64,000 nt of DNA. Source: Drechslerella dactyloides (taxonomy: Eukaryota; Ascomycota; Orbiliomycetes; Orbiliales; Orbiliaceae). Made by a program: the position numbers and the translations under genes. The stretch covers positions 3,596,001-3,660,000 of the forward strand of contig JAGTWJ010000019.1 in the NCBI GenBank assembly GCA_020064725.1, given 5' to 3'. This document shows, one piece after another, positions 1 through 12,520 of the stretch. The notes beneath the pieces were generated by a model. The model saw only the letters and a list, made by a program, of their open reading frames with translations. It searched no databases and had not been told where the DNA came from. The stretch's first letter is position 1. Every line of letters begins with the position of its first letter.

Positions 1-721
1 CTCTACATGGGCAGGACAATCGGCGTTTTTACCTGTTCTCGTCGGCTCTGATCGATTGTGATTCCCAGTGGCAGTTCTTTGTATTCCCTTGTTGTGTGTG
101 TGCCTGGCTGTTTTTGTCGTTTCTGCTAATATACCAGGGAATATGGCTTAATATACGGGGGAATCCGGGATACCGGGGTGTTTGTTTAATGACCGTTACG
201 GAATATATCATGGCTGACGACTTTCCTTATGTTGACTTGTTGGGTCGCTTTCAATGTATCATTCTGGTGGACGGGGACGTCCTTGCTTGTGCTCGAGCTT
301 GCTTTTTTGTCTTCGTTCTATTCGTCTGTGTGCGTTTTGCGAATTGCGATGGTGGTATATACTAGCTAGTACTGATTGTAATGAGTGCCGATTGATTTGG
401 ACGGATGGTTTAATATGGAGCTGGGTCGACTGGTGCCCTTGCACTTGAGCTCAAGTGGCATGTTTTCATACCACCCTTTAGATCATACTCTTGAATATAC
501 TCTATGGAAGAATACGCAGCGGGACAAGCCCATGGATTGAATATTCTAAATCTCAAAAATAGATATCAAGTTCTAAACGTACAGAATGCCGACATGCAAG
601 CTCAACTTTTCCTCTGTCCCGAACTTTAGAACGAAAAGGTGCACACTTTAATTGCAAAGTGATATGCATATAATAGATATAATATGACGAAAAGGTAAAC
701 GCGCATGGTAGAAATAAAACT
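1..721. other. Intergenic, no gene seen
   Basis: This is the left-edge spacer downstream of UTP8. The short open frames have no codon or motif support. The last 100 bases are AT-rich and probably hold the UTP8 3' UTR. No tRNA or repeat was recognised. Confidence 0.6.
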
Positions 722-3671
722 CTAGACTTCAATCCGCTCCAACGAATAGGCGCCGACGCCCAAATTCTTCTGGTACTTACTCACCCGCACCTGCCGCATC
801 TTCCGCTCGACTCCACCCGCCGCCATCTTGCGATCCGCCGGCGCCGGCGGGTATCCCATTGGCAGCACGGCAGCCTTACGGCGCTCCCGCGCGACGATCT
901 GTGGCTTCCGTTCCCGGTACGGCCGGACGGCACCAGGCTTGATCGCCTTTCGTGTCGGGCGCGTAGAAGGTCTTGCTCGCGCGTCGGTGTAGGCCTGCGC
1001 ACGGCTCAGGAAGTGCAGGAGCGCCTCGGAGACCTGCGACGCGCCTTCGAGAGAGTCGCAGGTCGCGGAGATCTCGGTGGAGAGAGACTCGAGAAGGAGT
1101 TCTCCCTCGGCCTCGCTGGCGGGGGCGTCGGCGGCGAACGGCACCAGCGTGTCCTTTGCGAGCAGCAAGCCAGTCATGCCGGCCGCATCGACGGCGCTGG
1201 TGAGTAGGTCGCAGATGAGGCCTAGCCATTCTTCGTCCTGCGTGGCATCCGCGTCCTCCTGCGTGCCGGGTGCCTCTCTCTCGTCCGCGTCGCGGAGCAG
1301 CTCTCGCCGTAGGACCCGGATCAGACCAGCGAGTTCGGCGCCGTTCAAAGTTTCTCTGAGGGCTCTGATGATAGCGGTCCGCGAGAATCTACCAACGCGG
1401 AGCAGCGCGGCCCGTAGAATCCGTTCCTTGGTGTCGCTGAGATCAAGCAGCTGCTGTGCTTGCTCGAGTGCCTGCTCAACCTGCTGCGTGACAAGCTGCA
1501 GCTGTTCGTCGTCAAAGGTGTCCTCGTTGAGGTCCATTTCGTCAATGTCAGGGACAGCAGCCGCATCGTCGCTACCGCGGACTAGATCTGCCATGACGAC
1601 TTTGACGCTAGTAACCACCTCTTTGAGCGGGATGGCCGAGTTGGCGGCGTTCTCAAGGAAGAAGAGAAGGAGGTTGAACTCTGGGTCGAACTTTGCGAGC
1701 GCCTCGACGAATCCACTGCCCTGCACGGGGAGGTTGGTGCAGGAGAAATAGCCTTCCCAGAGGAGGAACTTGAAGACGTTGGGGACGGACATGGTGAGTT
1801 CGAGTATGAGAGCGCCGGAGTCTGCAAAGACAGGCTTGAACACCATGCCTAGGACGGCGGCGACGAAGGGCTGCGATAGCTGCTCGAGCTGCGGTTCCGT
1901 GGCTTCTCCCTCTTCTGGCGGAGGGTATAGGAATTCCGGCAGGTCTTCGTCTTTGGACGACGTTGGAGATGCACCGTTGGTGCCGTTCAGCTGAGGTGAG
2001 GTTGTGTCGAGATGGTCGCCATTTCGGCGGCTCAGACCGTTGATAGACGCGCCGTTGGCTACGATCTTAGGTATAGCGTGGGAGCCTGTCTTGCGATGCA
2101 GCCCGACGAACTCTGCGAACTCTTTCTCGAAACCAAAGGCGTCACCCTCGACGGCCAATTCCCCTAGCATCTTCAAGACTGCGCGGGCACGTTTTTCTTT
2201 CGACTGCTTCGACTCGTCACTTACGGAGATGCCCTCAACCAGAGTAAACCGCGATTTACTTGACTCGATGTCTTCCTCAAGATCGACAGACGTGACGCCC
2301 TTGCACAGAGAGTCTAATATGGTGTCGCCGGTGAACAGACCGGACTTCATAAGCTGGATTGCGAAGCAGCCGTGCTTGTTGAAGCCAACCGCGACGTCGA
2401 TTTCGGGTATATACCCGAGGAAGACTAGCGAGCTGTGGAGTCCCAGCTCTGCGGTTTCGTCCGAACTGGATTTGGCATCTGTGTTTAATGAGAAGTGCGT
2501 AGCGCCGTATTTAGTGTTGTATACACTTATCGAGGATTCTGTGGATAAGAAGAGGTTGCTGGAAGATGTTGGCAGTAAAGAGGATATAGGGTTGCTGGTT
2601 TGCAGGAGTGTCTCGGGCTCCGGTACGAGCTTCGATAGGTCAAAGGCGGTTACCGACTGGCCGTCACGATAAAATACCTTGCCTGTCTGGACATGGAAGG
2701 TGAAGCACGACCGATCAGAGGTGGCGACAGTCACTAGTCGTGTGTATGCGAGCTTTCTGACATGTCCTAGGGCGGAAGAATTCGATATCAGATAGAATGT
2801 TGCCTCGATATTGTCCTCTTTCCGTTGAGTCGCATTTAGTGTTAGGAGGACGCAATCTCCAGGCCTGGCTTGGTATCCCGCGAGCACTTCTGGGCGATTC
2901 TTCAGTAAAGTTTTCCTCGCAACGCTGATGGGTACAATCGACGATAGCAGGAGGTGCCCTCTTGTTCTATGCGATGGCGTATTGCGGCTGTTCACAGCCC
3001 ACCGTTCGATCTGCAAATCTGCGGAGAGGCACTGGAGACTGGCGTCTTCGGAAACAACGAGAACATCGTCAAAAGTCCGCCCGTTGGCGTCTTTGCTACT
3101 ACACGAGAGATTGTGTAGGGTTACGACGCTCGAAGGCCCTGTTATCGGGCGGGTATGCTGTTCAATGGTGGTATCCAGGGGTCCGAACTCTGATGCTGGC
3201 GACGATACAACAGAGTTTGTGCGCGAGCTCCGGCGAATAGACTGTTCCTTCCAGGCGAACAGCGAACGGCTTTCCGACGATGCTGAGGCGTAGGTCCATC
3301 GTGTAGAACCATTGGTATATTTGATCGACAGGGGAGAGCATGTGAACCGCGTGGTGGGAGGGGTCGAGTACGTAGAGATAATGCGAGGAGCTTGCACCTA
3401 ATAACAAGGTAGAGAATTAGACAATGGCATCAGTCGACATAATAGAGGCTAGAGATCGTACATCTATAACAGAGACGCCATGTCCGTCTACTGCGACAGC
3501 AAACTCGGAGCGCTTTCGTTTCCTCGAAGGGCCGGCTTGCTGTAGAACCTGCGATCCATAGCAATGGTATGATGAGGTTTGTATTGTGGACTCGGCGCCG
3601 GAAAAGGAGAGTAAGGAGTAAGGAGTTGACAGCGACACTGACGGCGCAGCCGTAGACGAAGATATGGCCAT
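722..3671 (-). CDS. utp8: UTP8/NOL11-type U3 snoRNP (t-UTP) subunit
   Basis: This is a nucleolar protein of the t-UTP/UTPA part of the small-subunit processome, which promotes rDNA transcription and early 18S pre-rRNA processing. There are two exons. Exon 1 is 3462-3671 and starts MAISSS. An intron of 64 bp (3398-3461, GTACGA...TTATTAG, phase 0) follows, then exon 2 (722-3397), giving 961 aa. The N-terminal half has a beta-propeller-like pattern, with a TRFTCSPLSI stretch just after the junction. The middle is helical. The C-terminus is basic (RPYRERKP...VARERRK) and ends KYQKNLGVGAYSLERIEV, a tail I recall from filamentous-fungal Utp8. The start was chosen because exon 1 gives a natural Ser-rich leader before a KRKR segment; further upstream the frame is open but unlikely. 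The family call rests on remembered similarity, especially at the C-terminus. Confidence 0.78.
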
Positions 3672-4202
3672 CTTCGCGAGCGGTGAGGGGGATACTTGGT
3701 AGTAGACGGGCGACAAAGATAGCGTATCACGAAAATTTCGAGGAACAAAAAAAAATTGGGAGCCGGTCTGCCAAGAGCCTTCTCCAGATGTTTGATTTCG
3801 AGAACTGCCGCTTTGGGACGCCCCAGAAAGCACGCAGCGCCCGCGTTGAGCAGCACGCGTTTGTTGTCAGCGCCTAATAATATGAACGGGCTCAAACCTC
3901 AGAACCTCGACATCCGCCTCAATTGCACTCGACCCCATCGGCAGCCGATATCCTTCCTTCAGCGACAGAAATACACGAGACAGTCCCTCTGGCAAGTCGA
4001 AAGAGTGCTAGCTGCTACGACTGTTGCTTGCCGTACAACAATCCGTGGTCCAACGCCATCTCGACGCTCCTTCATCATTCCGGTCGTCAAGCTTGCGCTC
4101 GCCGGCGATTTGAAGCAGGTTCAAAGCTCGGTCGTCGAAGCGCACCACCACGCTGATGGATAGCTTGCCTGGGCCTCTGGGTTCAGCTCGGTAGCTCTAG
4201 CG
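3672..4202. promoter_or_regulatory. Shared divergent promoter UTP8 / ELG1
   Basis: A 531 bp gap separates the two head-to-head start codons. It contains GAAAATTTC at 3731-3739, which resembles the RRPE element (AAAAWTTT core) of ribosome-biogenesis genes, and a run of nine A at 3748-3756, both within about 90 bp of the UTP8 start. Neither is proven functional. Open frames across this gap have no protein-like content. Confidence 0.4.
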
Positions 4203-7200
4203 ATGGGCGGAAAAAAGCAGAACCCAATTTCTAGTATGACGGATCCATTCATTGCAATCTTATACACCCTTTGAACCTGAATCGTTTTAACAATATAGCT
4301 ATAGACTTCTTCGTTGAAATACCTCCCTTAGACACAAGCATTACATATCCGAGACACATCACCCAACATGACCCTCAAAACTCGATTCCGAGCGGTATAA
4401 CTGAACCTCCAGTGCTACCAGCACCCCCAATCCCTACGAATGAAATCGAGCCTCTCCCTGTCCCGCAAGATGCCTTGCCGCTGCAGGCACCCGACAAGCC
4501 CATCCACCCGTTCTTCGGTACGAACGAGCTACCATATTCGCGTCCCCTGACAATCTTGCTTACAATCTCCGGCAGGCCTCACGAATAATGTATCGAAACC
4601 CAAGCTGGACAGAAGCAAGTCCGACAAATCGATATCGATACCGCCTAAGATTCCCCAGCTCGACAACAGCAGCAAAGTCACAAAACCGAAGAAGCGGGGC
4701 AGGAAACGGAAGGACCAGGCTGCGGGTAACATAACGGTACTGTTCCAACAGGACGGCATATTGGAGAACGTGGTCGACACTGCAAATTCGGATGGCGACT
4801 TTCCAACTCCGTCACCCACCGGCAGCAGCGAATCCGCGGAATCCGACATTGAGAACGCAGCCGAATGGGGGCCACAGAAAAAGCGAAAGAAGAACCGCGG
4901 TGGAGCGGCGTCGATACCGTCACCTCCACGGTCATCCGAGACTGGAACCCACGAACTGGTGGAAGCCGCCCTCGCCATCTCATCAGGATATCACACTACA
5001 GAAGACAATGGCGATGTCACATTACCTAACACTACGCAGACCGAAGAGAAGAAGGACATCCAAGCTCAGCTTAGCAACCTGAGGATCGCAGAAGTTCCCG
5101 TCGGCGTGCGGTCAGCGTTCGACGTGATGAAGAGATCGGTATCTACATCCAAGACGCGAAGCCGTAGTATGTCTCCGCCTATCGTTGGTGCCCAGGAACC
5201 ACCATTGAAGAAAGCTCGAACACGTGGTCGGCCTCGGAAATCCGTAGCTGTTGCCGATGACTCCCTGGTTGATGAGCTCGTCGCGATATCAGCTCCGGAG
5301 TGTGTCCCAAAGAAATCACTCGTCGTCAAACTGCCAATTGGAAGAGATGCGGCAGCCAAACTTGCGAACCCTCCCGAGAAGAAGTCGCTCATCGTCGCTC
5401 TGAAAATCGATAAAGACAAACTCTCGGCGTTCGTTCCAAAACCTCATCCGTTCTTCATGAAGGCTAGCGAGAAGCGGAAACAAGTTCTCCCTGAAGGTGC
5501 CGACGGAAAAGTGGTGACCGATCCGAAACCAGTAAATAAACCAGCTGCAAGCACGTTCCTGTTCCAGCGAGAATCCAAGCCGAAGTTCAAGGTCGAGTAC
5601 CACCCAGCATGGCCATCGTGGGAAAGCATGCATGTTCGCAACATCAACAGCGACGAGATCCACCCTAAGCCGCCGCAACATTGTCTGAAAAACTCCTCGT
5701 TCAGCAAGGGCAAGTTAAGACGCTCCGCCATTTCGCCAGCAGAATCAGTTTTGCAGCTCCTAGGAGATAACTACTCCCGGACATACCAGAGGCATTCCTA
5801 CCATGAAGACCCGATGGGCCAACTTGTCCCACAGCCGACGATTCGCCTGCCTGAGCGACGACTTCTTGGTGCGAGAGATGTGATGGCGTACATCAAACGT
5901 CAACTTCCATCCGCCTTCTACCTCCACTCCGAAAGTACACATCCCGCTATTCGAGACCTACTCAGCAGAGTGGGGAACGGTGATCTACGGCTTACTGCCT
6001 TCGATGTCGGGGACTGCGAAACCCAAAGCTGGACTTCCCTGCACGCTCCAACAACCAGCAAGTGCGTCCTGCAGACTGGGCAAGAGGCGAGAGAGTTGAG
6101 CAAGTGGTTAGGGTGTATGAGGATAACAGCGGTTGATACGGGAACCAATTCGAAGCCGAAGACCGTTCCGGTCAAGAAGAAAAAGAAGCCGAAACACGAA
6201 TTAGACGACTTTGTTGTGAGTGAAGACGACGATCACGACTCCGTGGATGAGCTTACGGATCCGGAGGATGGGAACGTGCTGCTGCCTGGTTTGTATGCGC
6301 CACGGAAATCGGAAATTCGACGAAAGAGTCGGAGCGCCGTCAACTCGATAGGAACGGGTGCAGGACGAAAGCCGCAGACCGTTCCACCGCCAAAACTTCC
6401 GAATGCAATTCTCATTAGCGGACCTTCTGGAGTTGGGAAAACCGCTGCGGTCTATGCTGCCGCGAAGGAGCATGACTTCGTGGTTTTTGAGATAAACGCC
6501 GGAAGCAAACGCGGTGGGAAGGAGATACAGGAGATGGTCGGGGACATGAGCAGAAACCATCTCGTACACCAGGCAAAATCTATTGAAAAACCGGCACCCG
6601 AATCGAATGCGCCCGCGTCCAACGCTATCAACCCGTTCTTCAAGAAACAAGGCGTCACTCCACCGCAAAATCCAGTCTCGACACCAGCGCAACATCATGA
6701 GGAAATCCCCGAGCCAGAACCACCAAAAGAGAAAGAGAGGGCTCAACAGCAGCAGTCGCTCATCTTGATTGAAGAAGCTGATATCCTCTTCGATGAAGAC
6801 AAAGGATTCTGGACATCGATTATTACGCTGGTGGAAAAGTCTCGACGACCGGTCGTCATCACATGCAATGATGAGTCGCGACTTGAGCTCGGAGACCTCG
6901 ATTTATATGCCAAGCTGAGATTTAAACCGGCGTCTCCGGATGTCGCAGCGGACTATCTGACGGTTATGGCTGCCGCCCAGGGACATTTTATTGAACGATC
7001 TACGATCCGAGGATTGTACGAAGAGTTCGACTACGATTTACGAAGGACAATTAGCCAACTCAATTTCTGGTGCCAGATGGCGGTTGGCGACCGAACCTGG
7101 TGCGGGAAATGGTTTTACACGCGAGATGATCCCGATAAACAGAACGAGAGGACACCCTACGGCGAGGTTAAGCGCTCGATCAGCGACGGGACGTATCTTC

Positions 7201-8255
7201 GGAAGATGGATGCGTTCGGACGAGAGCTCCTGCTCGGAGAAGATGGGAGGTCTCTTGCGGTGGCTGATTACGACGAGGCGGCAGTCTGGAAAGATGTCAT
7301 GGATGGCAGCGGCGTAGACCTTGGCGACCGATTTTATCACGAAGGGTTGGAGAAGGTTATGCAGACTATGGACAGCAAGATCTCTGTTCTCGCATACAGC
7401 GATTACATTGATTCTCTCAGCACGCTTGACACATTCGGGAATCTTGGCACTGTGGCAAGCGGCAGCCTTAAAGAAGTCATAAGTTCGAGTTGGAGTGGGC
7501 TTAAACTCAAGTCCTCGCCGGACAATCTGACGGGCGTCAAGATTTTGGACGCTGAGAGGAAAGCGGACCCACTATCGACGACTTCAATGTTATCAATCAT
7601 GACCCAAATCCTCGCACGGAACGTTCTTAACGCCAACTACCGCTCTCAGATACCCAATGAAATCGGAACGGTATTCGCGCCGCGTACGGAATCGGAAATC
7701 GTTGACATGATCGCCTCGAAGCGAGAATTCACCAGACGGTACCGGCGCAAAACTCAAGACGAGCTCCGCTATCCGTTCGAGCGCATCACAGCTGGTTATA
7801 CACAGCTCATCCGACCGCTGTCGACACTCGTCGAAATCACGCCGTACGTTCGGGAGATCGCAAGGTTCGACCTACAGAACGAGCTCGAGGCACGGGAGAT
7901 AAGCAGCCTGTTGTCTCAGCGGCCAGGAGGTGGGAAGAAGCGGACGACGCGAGCGTCGGCATTTGCATCGGAGGGCCGCAGTCGCGGGGGCGGCAGGCCG
8001 AAGTGCGAGCAGTATTTCCGCGGCGACTTGAAAGCTATAATTGAGACGGGCGGGAGGTGGGAGGACGCCGTTGAGTTTTACACCGTGCGACCAAAGACCG
8101 ATAGTCCGGCGACCGATGTTGAAGGGCAAGCAGCACCCATGGACGTGGACCAGGAGGTGGGAGCAACGGAGGTGGTGAAGGAGGGTGAGGTGCTAAAATC
8201 GCGGAGGATTGTTATCGACGACGACGATATCGAAGACTACTCCTCAGATGCATGA
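4203..8255 (+). CDS. elg1: Elg1/ATAD5-type RFC-like PCNA unloader
   Basis: This is the large subunit of the alternative clamp loader that removes PCNA from replicated DNA. There are three exons: 4203-4233, 4305-4517 and 4576-8255, joined through 71 bp and 58 bp introns, giving 1307 aa. The short first exon (MGGKKQNPIS) is inferred from a GTATGA donor and a phase match; the alternative acceptor at 4298 would add two codons. The AAA+ core has a Walker A GPSGVGKT at residues 697-704 and a Walker B-type LILIEEAD around 810-817. The ATPase fold holds a long disordered insert (about 740-800) between A and B, as in ATAD5. The N-terminal 600 residues are disordered, Lys-rich and carry two HPFF motifs (residues 78-81 and 372-375). 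The C-terminus is acidic. Identity is confident; exon 1 is less certain. Confidence 0.85.
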
Positions 8256-10352
8256 GGAGCACGCATGCGACTGACAAGTTTGGCGATCACGCCAGAGCCT
8301 TATCCGACTGAAGGTGTACGAAAGGGGAAATCACTGTAACGTTCCTGCATCTGTACTATTACGAGCCCTTTGCATTATTATTACGTGTGATGTATGCGCG
8401 CTACTGTGTTCGGGAAGGGCGTTTTGGACTCTTGGTTTTTGGTCACGGGAGATGCAATGTTGGGGTTGGCTTGTCTGTTTTTTTTTTTTTTCATTTTGGA
8501 CGTTCATGCATGCTGCAGCGACCTTTTTTTCTTTTCTTTCTTTATTAATTTAGCAGAATAGAATTGCAGTGGTGTTTGCATTGATGCCTGCGCCGCTACC
8601 GTTGCATGGATGTCATGTATGTATATTAGCAAGGGTTTCCTGTGAATGGCACTTGATGGATATATATATTTATCTTCGATAATCCATGGGTCGATGGCAG
8701 AAGTGTGATTATGCGATGCATGCATTTAGATAGAGTAGCTGTGCATATTGGAAATTTAATTACTGGTCGTTTGCGTGCACGGACAACAGTTGCAATCAGC
8801 TGCTCACGTTGACAGTTAACTGCAGTTGATCTGTTGGAGCTGCTCGTCTCCGGATGGTTGGATATACTGTGATTAGCACAAGTCTAGCTTGGCGGAAGGC
8901 AAACGATAGGAGGCGAAGGCACGGTATCTACTGCATCATGCAATGCGCAGATGCTGTTCTTGTTGTTGCAACAGCTCTCTATAGCTATGGTAATTTGCAA
9001 AGTTCATACAAAGTTCAATGTGCGAGATGTGTTGTGTGAAGTTGCTAGCTGTGGCGTTGTGTCACACACCGGCGAGATCTCGGTCGACGATGAATGCGGA
9101 AATCAACGCCAAGTTTAGTCAGGACACTAAGCAGGACACTAACTGTATTGTTCCTGAGGTCAGTGATAGATGTCTCTGCTAAAGCTGGCTAGTTACTTAA
9201 TGGTAGTGTTCTGGCTGGCTATATATAGCCCGTTCGTACAAGTAGGATTCGCTGCAGTCCCGGTTTACGTTGTGGTCGACCCGCTAGTATAGTCTGGACG
9301 CATTTGTGCGCAGACGCCGAAATGGCGGGCGCTTATGTGCATACGCTTGTCGGCAAGGTCGGTGCATTGGAGGCTCGGGGGCCAATTACAGCTCGGGTGG
9401 GAAGGATTGAAAGGTAGGTCCTTCTGCAAGTGTATGTCTGTGCAGTGTTATATCGAGGTACGGATTATACTTTGTGCATACATATATGCATCTAGCTAGA
9501 CATGTAGCGCGGATACAAGTATCGAGTTTGCCTTGGGAGCAGTCGAACGCTGCAGGTGTGCGTCAATGCAAATTGCAGGGTTGGTAGATGTCTCGATCGA
9601 TCAGGCACCTGCTTTTGCAATATAATATGGATGGATGGGGTAGATTTGAGAGCTTGAGCTATATTGTGCACATGGTAATAAATGCGCGACGGCCAAGTAC
9701 TCTACTCAGTTGAAGTCAGAACCGGACATGGTGTAGTGTCGGAGTCGTGAGACTGCTGGTGTAGCAGTTGGCATGTATTTTTTCAAGTGGACAAGAAACG
9801 AGAGCCCCTCCGCGGGGAAGCGAGAGTCAACGGGAGGGCTGTGCTTCCAAGGAGTTTTGCCATTTCGATGAATTGTTCTGTCGACGAGCTGTACGGTTCT
9901 GGCAGGGACGTCCGTCATGCCGGTTTATTAGTATTGTAAACTCGATTCTGAATTTTGCAGCACGTTATATGTAATAATCTGTTGGGATTATTCCGTATTG
10001 CAATTATAGACCGTCGATATATGTGGCCCTGGTGGCACAGACAAGCATATTCTTATTTAACTTAATTAAGAGATGCAGTATTTGTTATTTTCTTCTACCG
10101 CTCGTACGCCACGCCGCTCCGGAAGCAGGCCAACGAGATGTCGTGATGGCTTGTGGGCTTGCAGCGGGCTGCAGCATGTACGTCCGTTTCTGTGGACGTC
10201 TGTAAGGATGCATCGGTGCCCCAAGATATGTCATTTCCTGTTTAATGATGACGGCTAATTGTGGTAGTGCACACAGCTTAAGGCAGCTTGGTGTACTATA
10301 GCAGAGGGCGATATATTGCCCAAAATACGGTTATTATGCGGTGTGGAAATGT

Positions 10353-10422
10353 AATCTCGCCTGGTCGGTGAACCGGCCATGCGGAGGCCGCATCGAGCGT
10401 AGCTGGCCGCCCAGGCGAGATT
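10353..10422. repeat. Nested inverted repeat (70 bp)
   Basis: The outer 12 bp arms are perfect: AATCTCGCCTGG at 10353-10364 and CCAGGCGAGATT at 10411-10422. Inside lies a second hairpin, ATGCGG-AGG-CCGCAT (10379-10393). The element is GC-rich inside AT-rich DNA. It could be a small MITE-like remnant or a structured RNA or terminator; no target-site duplication is evident. Confidence 0.6.
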
Positions 10423-11374
10423 GCGAGCGGCGGATCTTATTATTATATCAGCTGGCTGCTATTATCGACGCTCATGCCATTCCTCGTGATCTTCAATCGC
10501 TGTAATTAGTTGGATTCCTATCTGTATTAAAATGGATCTCGTTCGTATTGGTTATAAGCTTAATTCTACTTGTTGGCTTAGTATTCGATTATAAACTGGT
10601 TGTATTAATCAACGCTGGAAATTACTAGCTAACAGCTTTATACTCGATCTTCAAGGCAGAGTATAAAGTCCCACGGTTCTTGATATAAAGCATCGATTCA
10701 TCGGGTCCGTTCCGGGAGGCCAGGCCGAGGCGCCGACGCCCAGATATCCAGGAGATATGTAGACAAGCAGAGCAAGCAAGCAAGCTATAATGCGCACACG
10801 TATGGACCGGAATGCTCCCAGTCCGCGAATTAATATATTTTTTAATCTGCCTCCAGGCATGCAGCCTCGCTAGCCGGCTGGGAAAAAATGGCCCTCGCCT
10901 CCGTTCCTGTGACCAACCTGCCTGGCTTGCCCCCCGCCCGCTGTGCATAAGTCCTGTCTCTGTGCTGGTGCTCCTGCCGTTCGATTCGTCCGTTGACGTT
11001 TCGCTCGTTTCCTGTGCCTGTCTGCCGTTTGGTATTGATCCGCATCTCAGGGACGCCTCGTACAGGTACACAGGCACAGGAGGTGGATGTAATGTGCCGT
11101 GGATGTCCGATTACCCACATTAGTGGCTTCGAGCTATCGATTCGTGCATTGCATTGACCGGTGGGCCCGCCGCAGCCTCGTCGGTTCCCGCTTGACGATT
11201 GGTGATTACGCACCGGCCGCGTGCTGCTGCCCTGCCCTGCCTGGCCGGGCCTGCTGAGCCTCCGCTGGACGCGGGCCATTCGATTCGATGCATTCCTGCC
11301 TGTCGCACCAACCCCCGTCCGTTTGCCAGAGCCCCGTCTCCATTCCTCGGTGGCTGATTATTTGAGATCCCTCC

Positions 11375-11406
11375 TGGTGGTGGTGGTGGTGGTGGTGGTG
11401 GTGGTG
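11375..11406. repeat. (TGG)n microsatellite
   Basis: About ten tandem TGG units lie in the region upstream of STE50. They read as poly-His (CAC) on the minus strand, but no gene uses that frame. Confidence 0.85.
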
Positions 11407-12520
11407 CTGGCTGGTGGATGAGGTACGAGTAGGGTAGTGTGAATATCTGGGCCTGGCTTGTGCTCTCGAATGACCTCCCCTTCCGATTAGCCCGCATCGA
11501 GTCGAGCCGGGTCGAATCGAATCATCGCTACGTCCGGATCCCCGCTTTGCTTCTTCGCTGACCGGCATCCGCCTCCATCGACACTTCTGCCATCCGGCCA
11601 AGCCTTTGCGTGCGTGGGAGAGGGTCTGAGGGAAGACTCCATGCATAAAGCGCCATCCTTGGCCCATCTGCCGTCCATCTTGTTCTGAAAATAACGCCGC
11701 CGCCGCAGGACAAAATACAAAGTTTGCGACCATTGCACTCGGATCCGGTGAACCGTGCCACAAAGAGGAGAAGCTTTTCGAAGGATCGTTCCAGGCTGTC
11801 ATGACGCCGTGAACTCGACCGCTGTTGCTGTCACCGCCCCATCGACATCGTCGCCGCTGTCGCCGCCCGTCCTCGCCAGCTCTCGTCCGTACGTCGCTCG
11901 TCCGTCAGTTCATCCATCGTCCATCGTCCAGCAGAGTTCTCCGTCTGAGATCGGTTCTCGCTCGTCTCCTTTATTGCCTGCTGTCGTTGGTTGGTGGTGG
12001 TGTTAAATCATCGCCCAGGCGGTCCGAAATTATATTACGCTCGCTCGGGTCTGACATGCTCGACTGAATCTCCTATTCTCCCTCTCTCATCTCCTCCATC
12101 GCCATCACCGTCTTCACTCCACTCCGCCCGACATTCGCCAGCTCTCTACATCATCTTACCTATATTAATTAATCATCCAGGGCCTCTCATTCACTCCTTC
12201 ATATCTTCGCCCGCCCGCCCGCCCGCCTGCCCGCAGCCGCAAACCCAAGCCGGTGCAGCCCTCGCTCTTTTTAACAGACGCCAATCTGCCAACCCCCGCC
12301 AGCCAGCTCCTCGCAACATCTCAGAAATAAATCTTCACACTCGCCAACACCGGCCCTTCCCCCCTCAACAGCCTCCAAAATTTCACGACTCATCCCTTCC
12401 ATCCTCCGCCCGCTCTCCTCCCTCAGGGCCCGACCTCTGTCGCCTCCCGGCGACGAGTTTCCTCCACTATCCTCCCCGGAGCTTCCTCACACTCCGACCT
12501 CTCCCAGGTCGCCACGCAAC

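Larger units (their letters stand above)
8256..12520. other. 4.3 kb spacer and STE50 leader, no gene recognised
   Basis: The region is AT-rich with many short palindromic TATATA/GCTAGC-like strings up to about 10.6 kb and becomes pyrimidine-rich from about 11.7 kb, which probably marks the STE50 promoter and a long 5' UTR. It holds a 70 bp nested inverted repeat at 10353 and a TGG microsatellite at 11375, listed separately. No open frame here has convincing coding character. A 31-codon frame at 9321 (MAGAYVHT...) was considered and not accepted. Confidence 0.55.

Noticed and set aside
1077..1751. 224-codon Ser/Arg-rich plus-strand frame
   Set aside because: It is antisense to the conserved C-terminal part of UTP8; the composition is that of a shadow frame.
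9321..9416. 31-codon frame MAGAYVHTLVGKV
   Set aside because: It is short, without motif or splice partner, and chance expectation for such frames in 4 kb is high.
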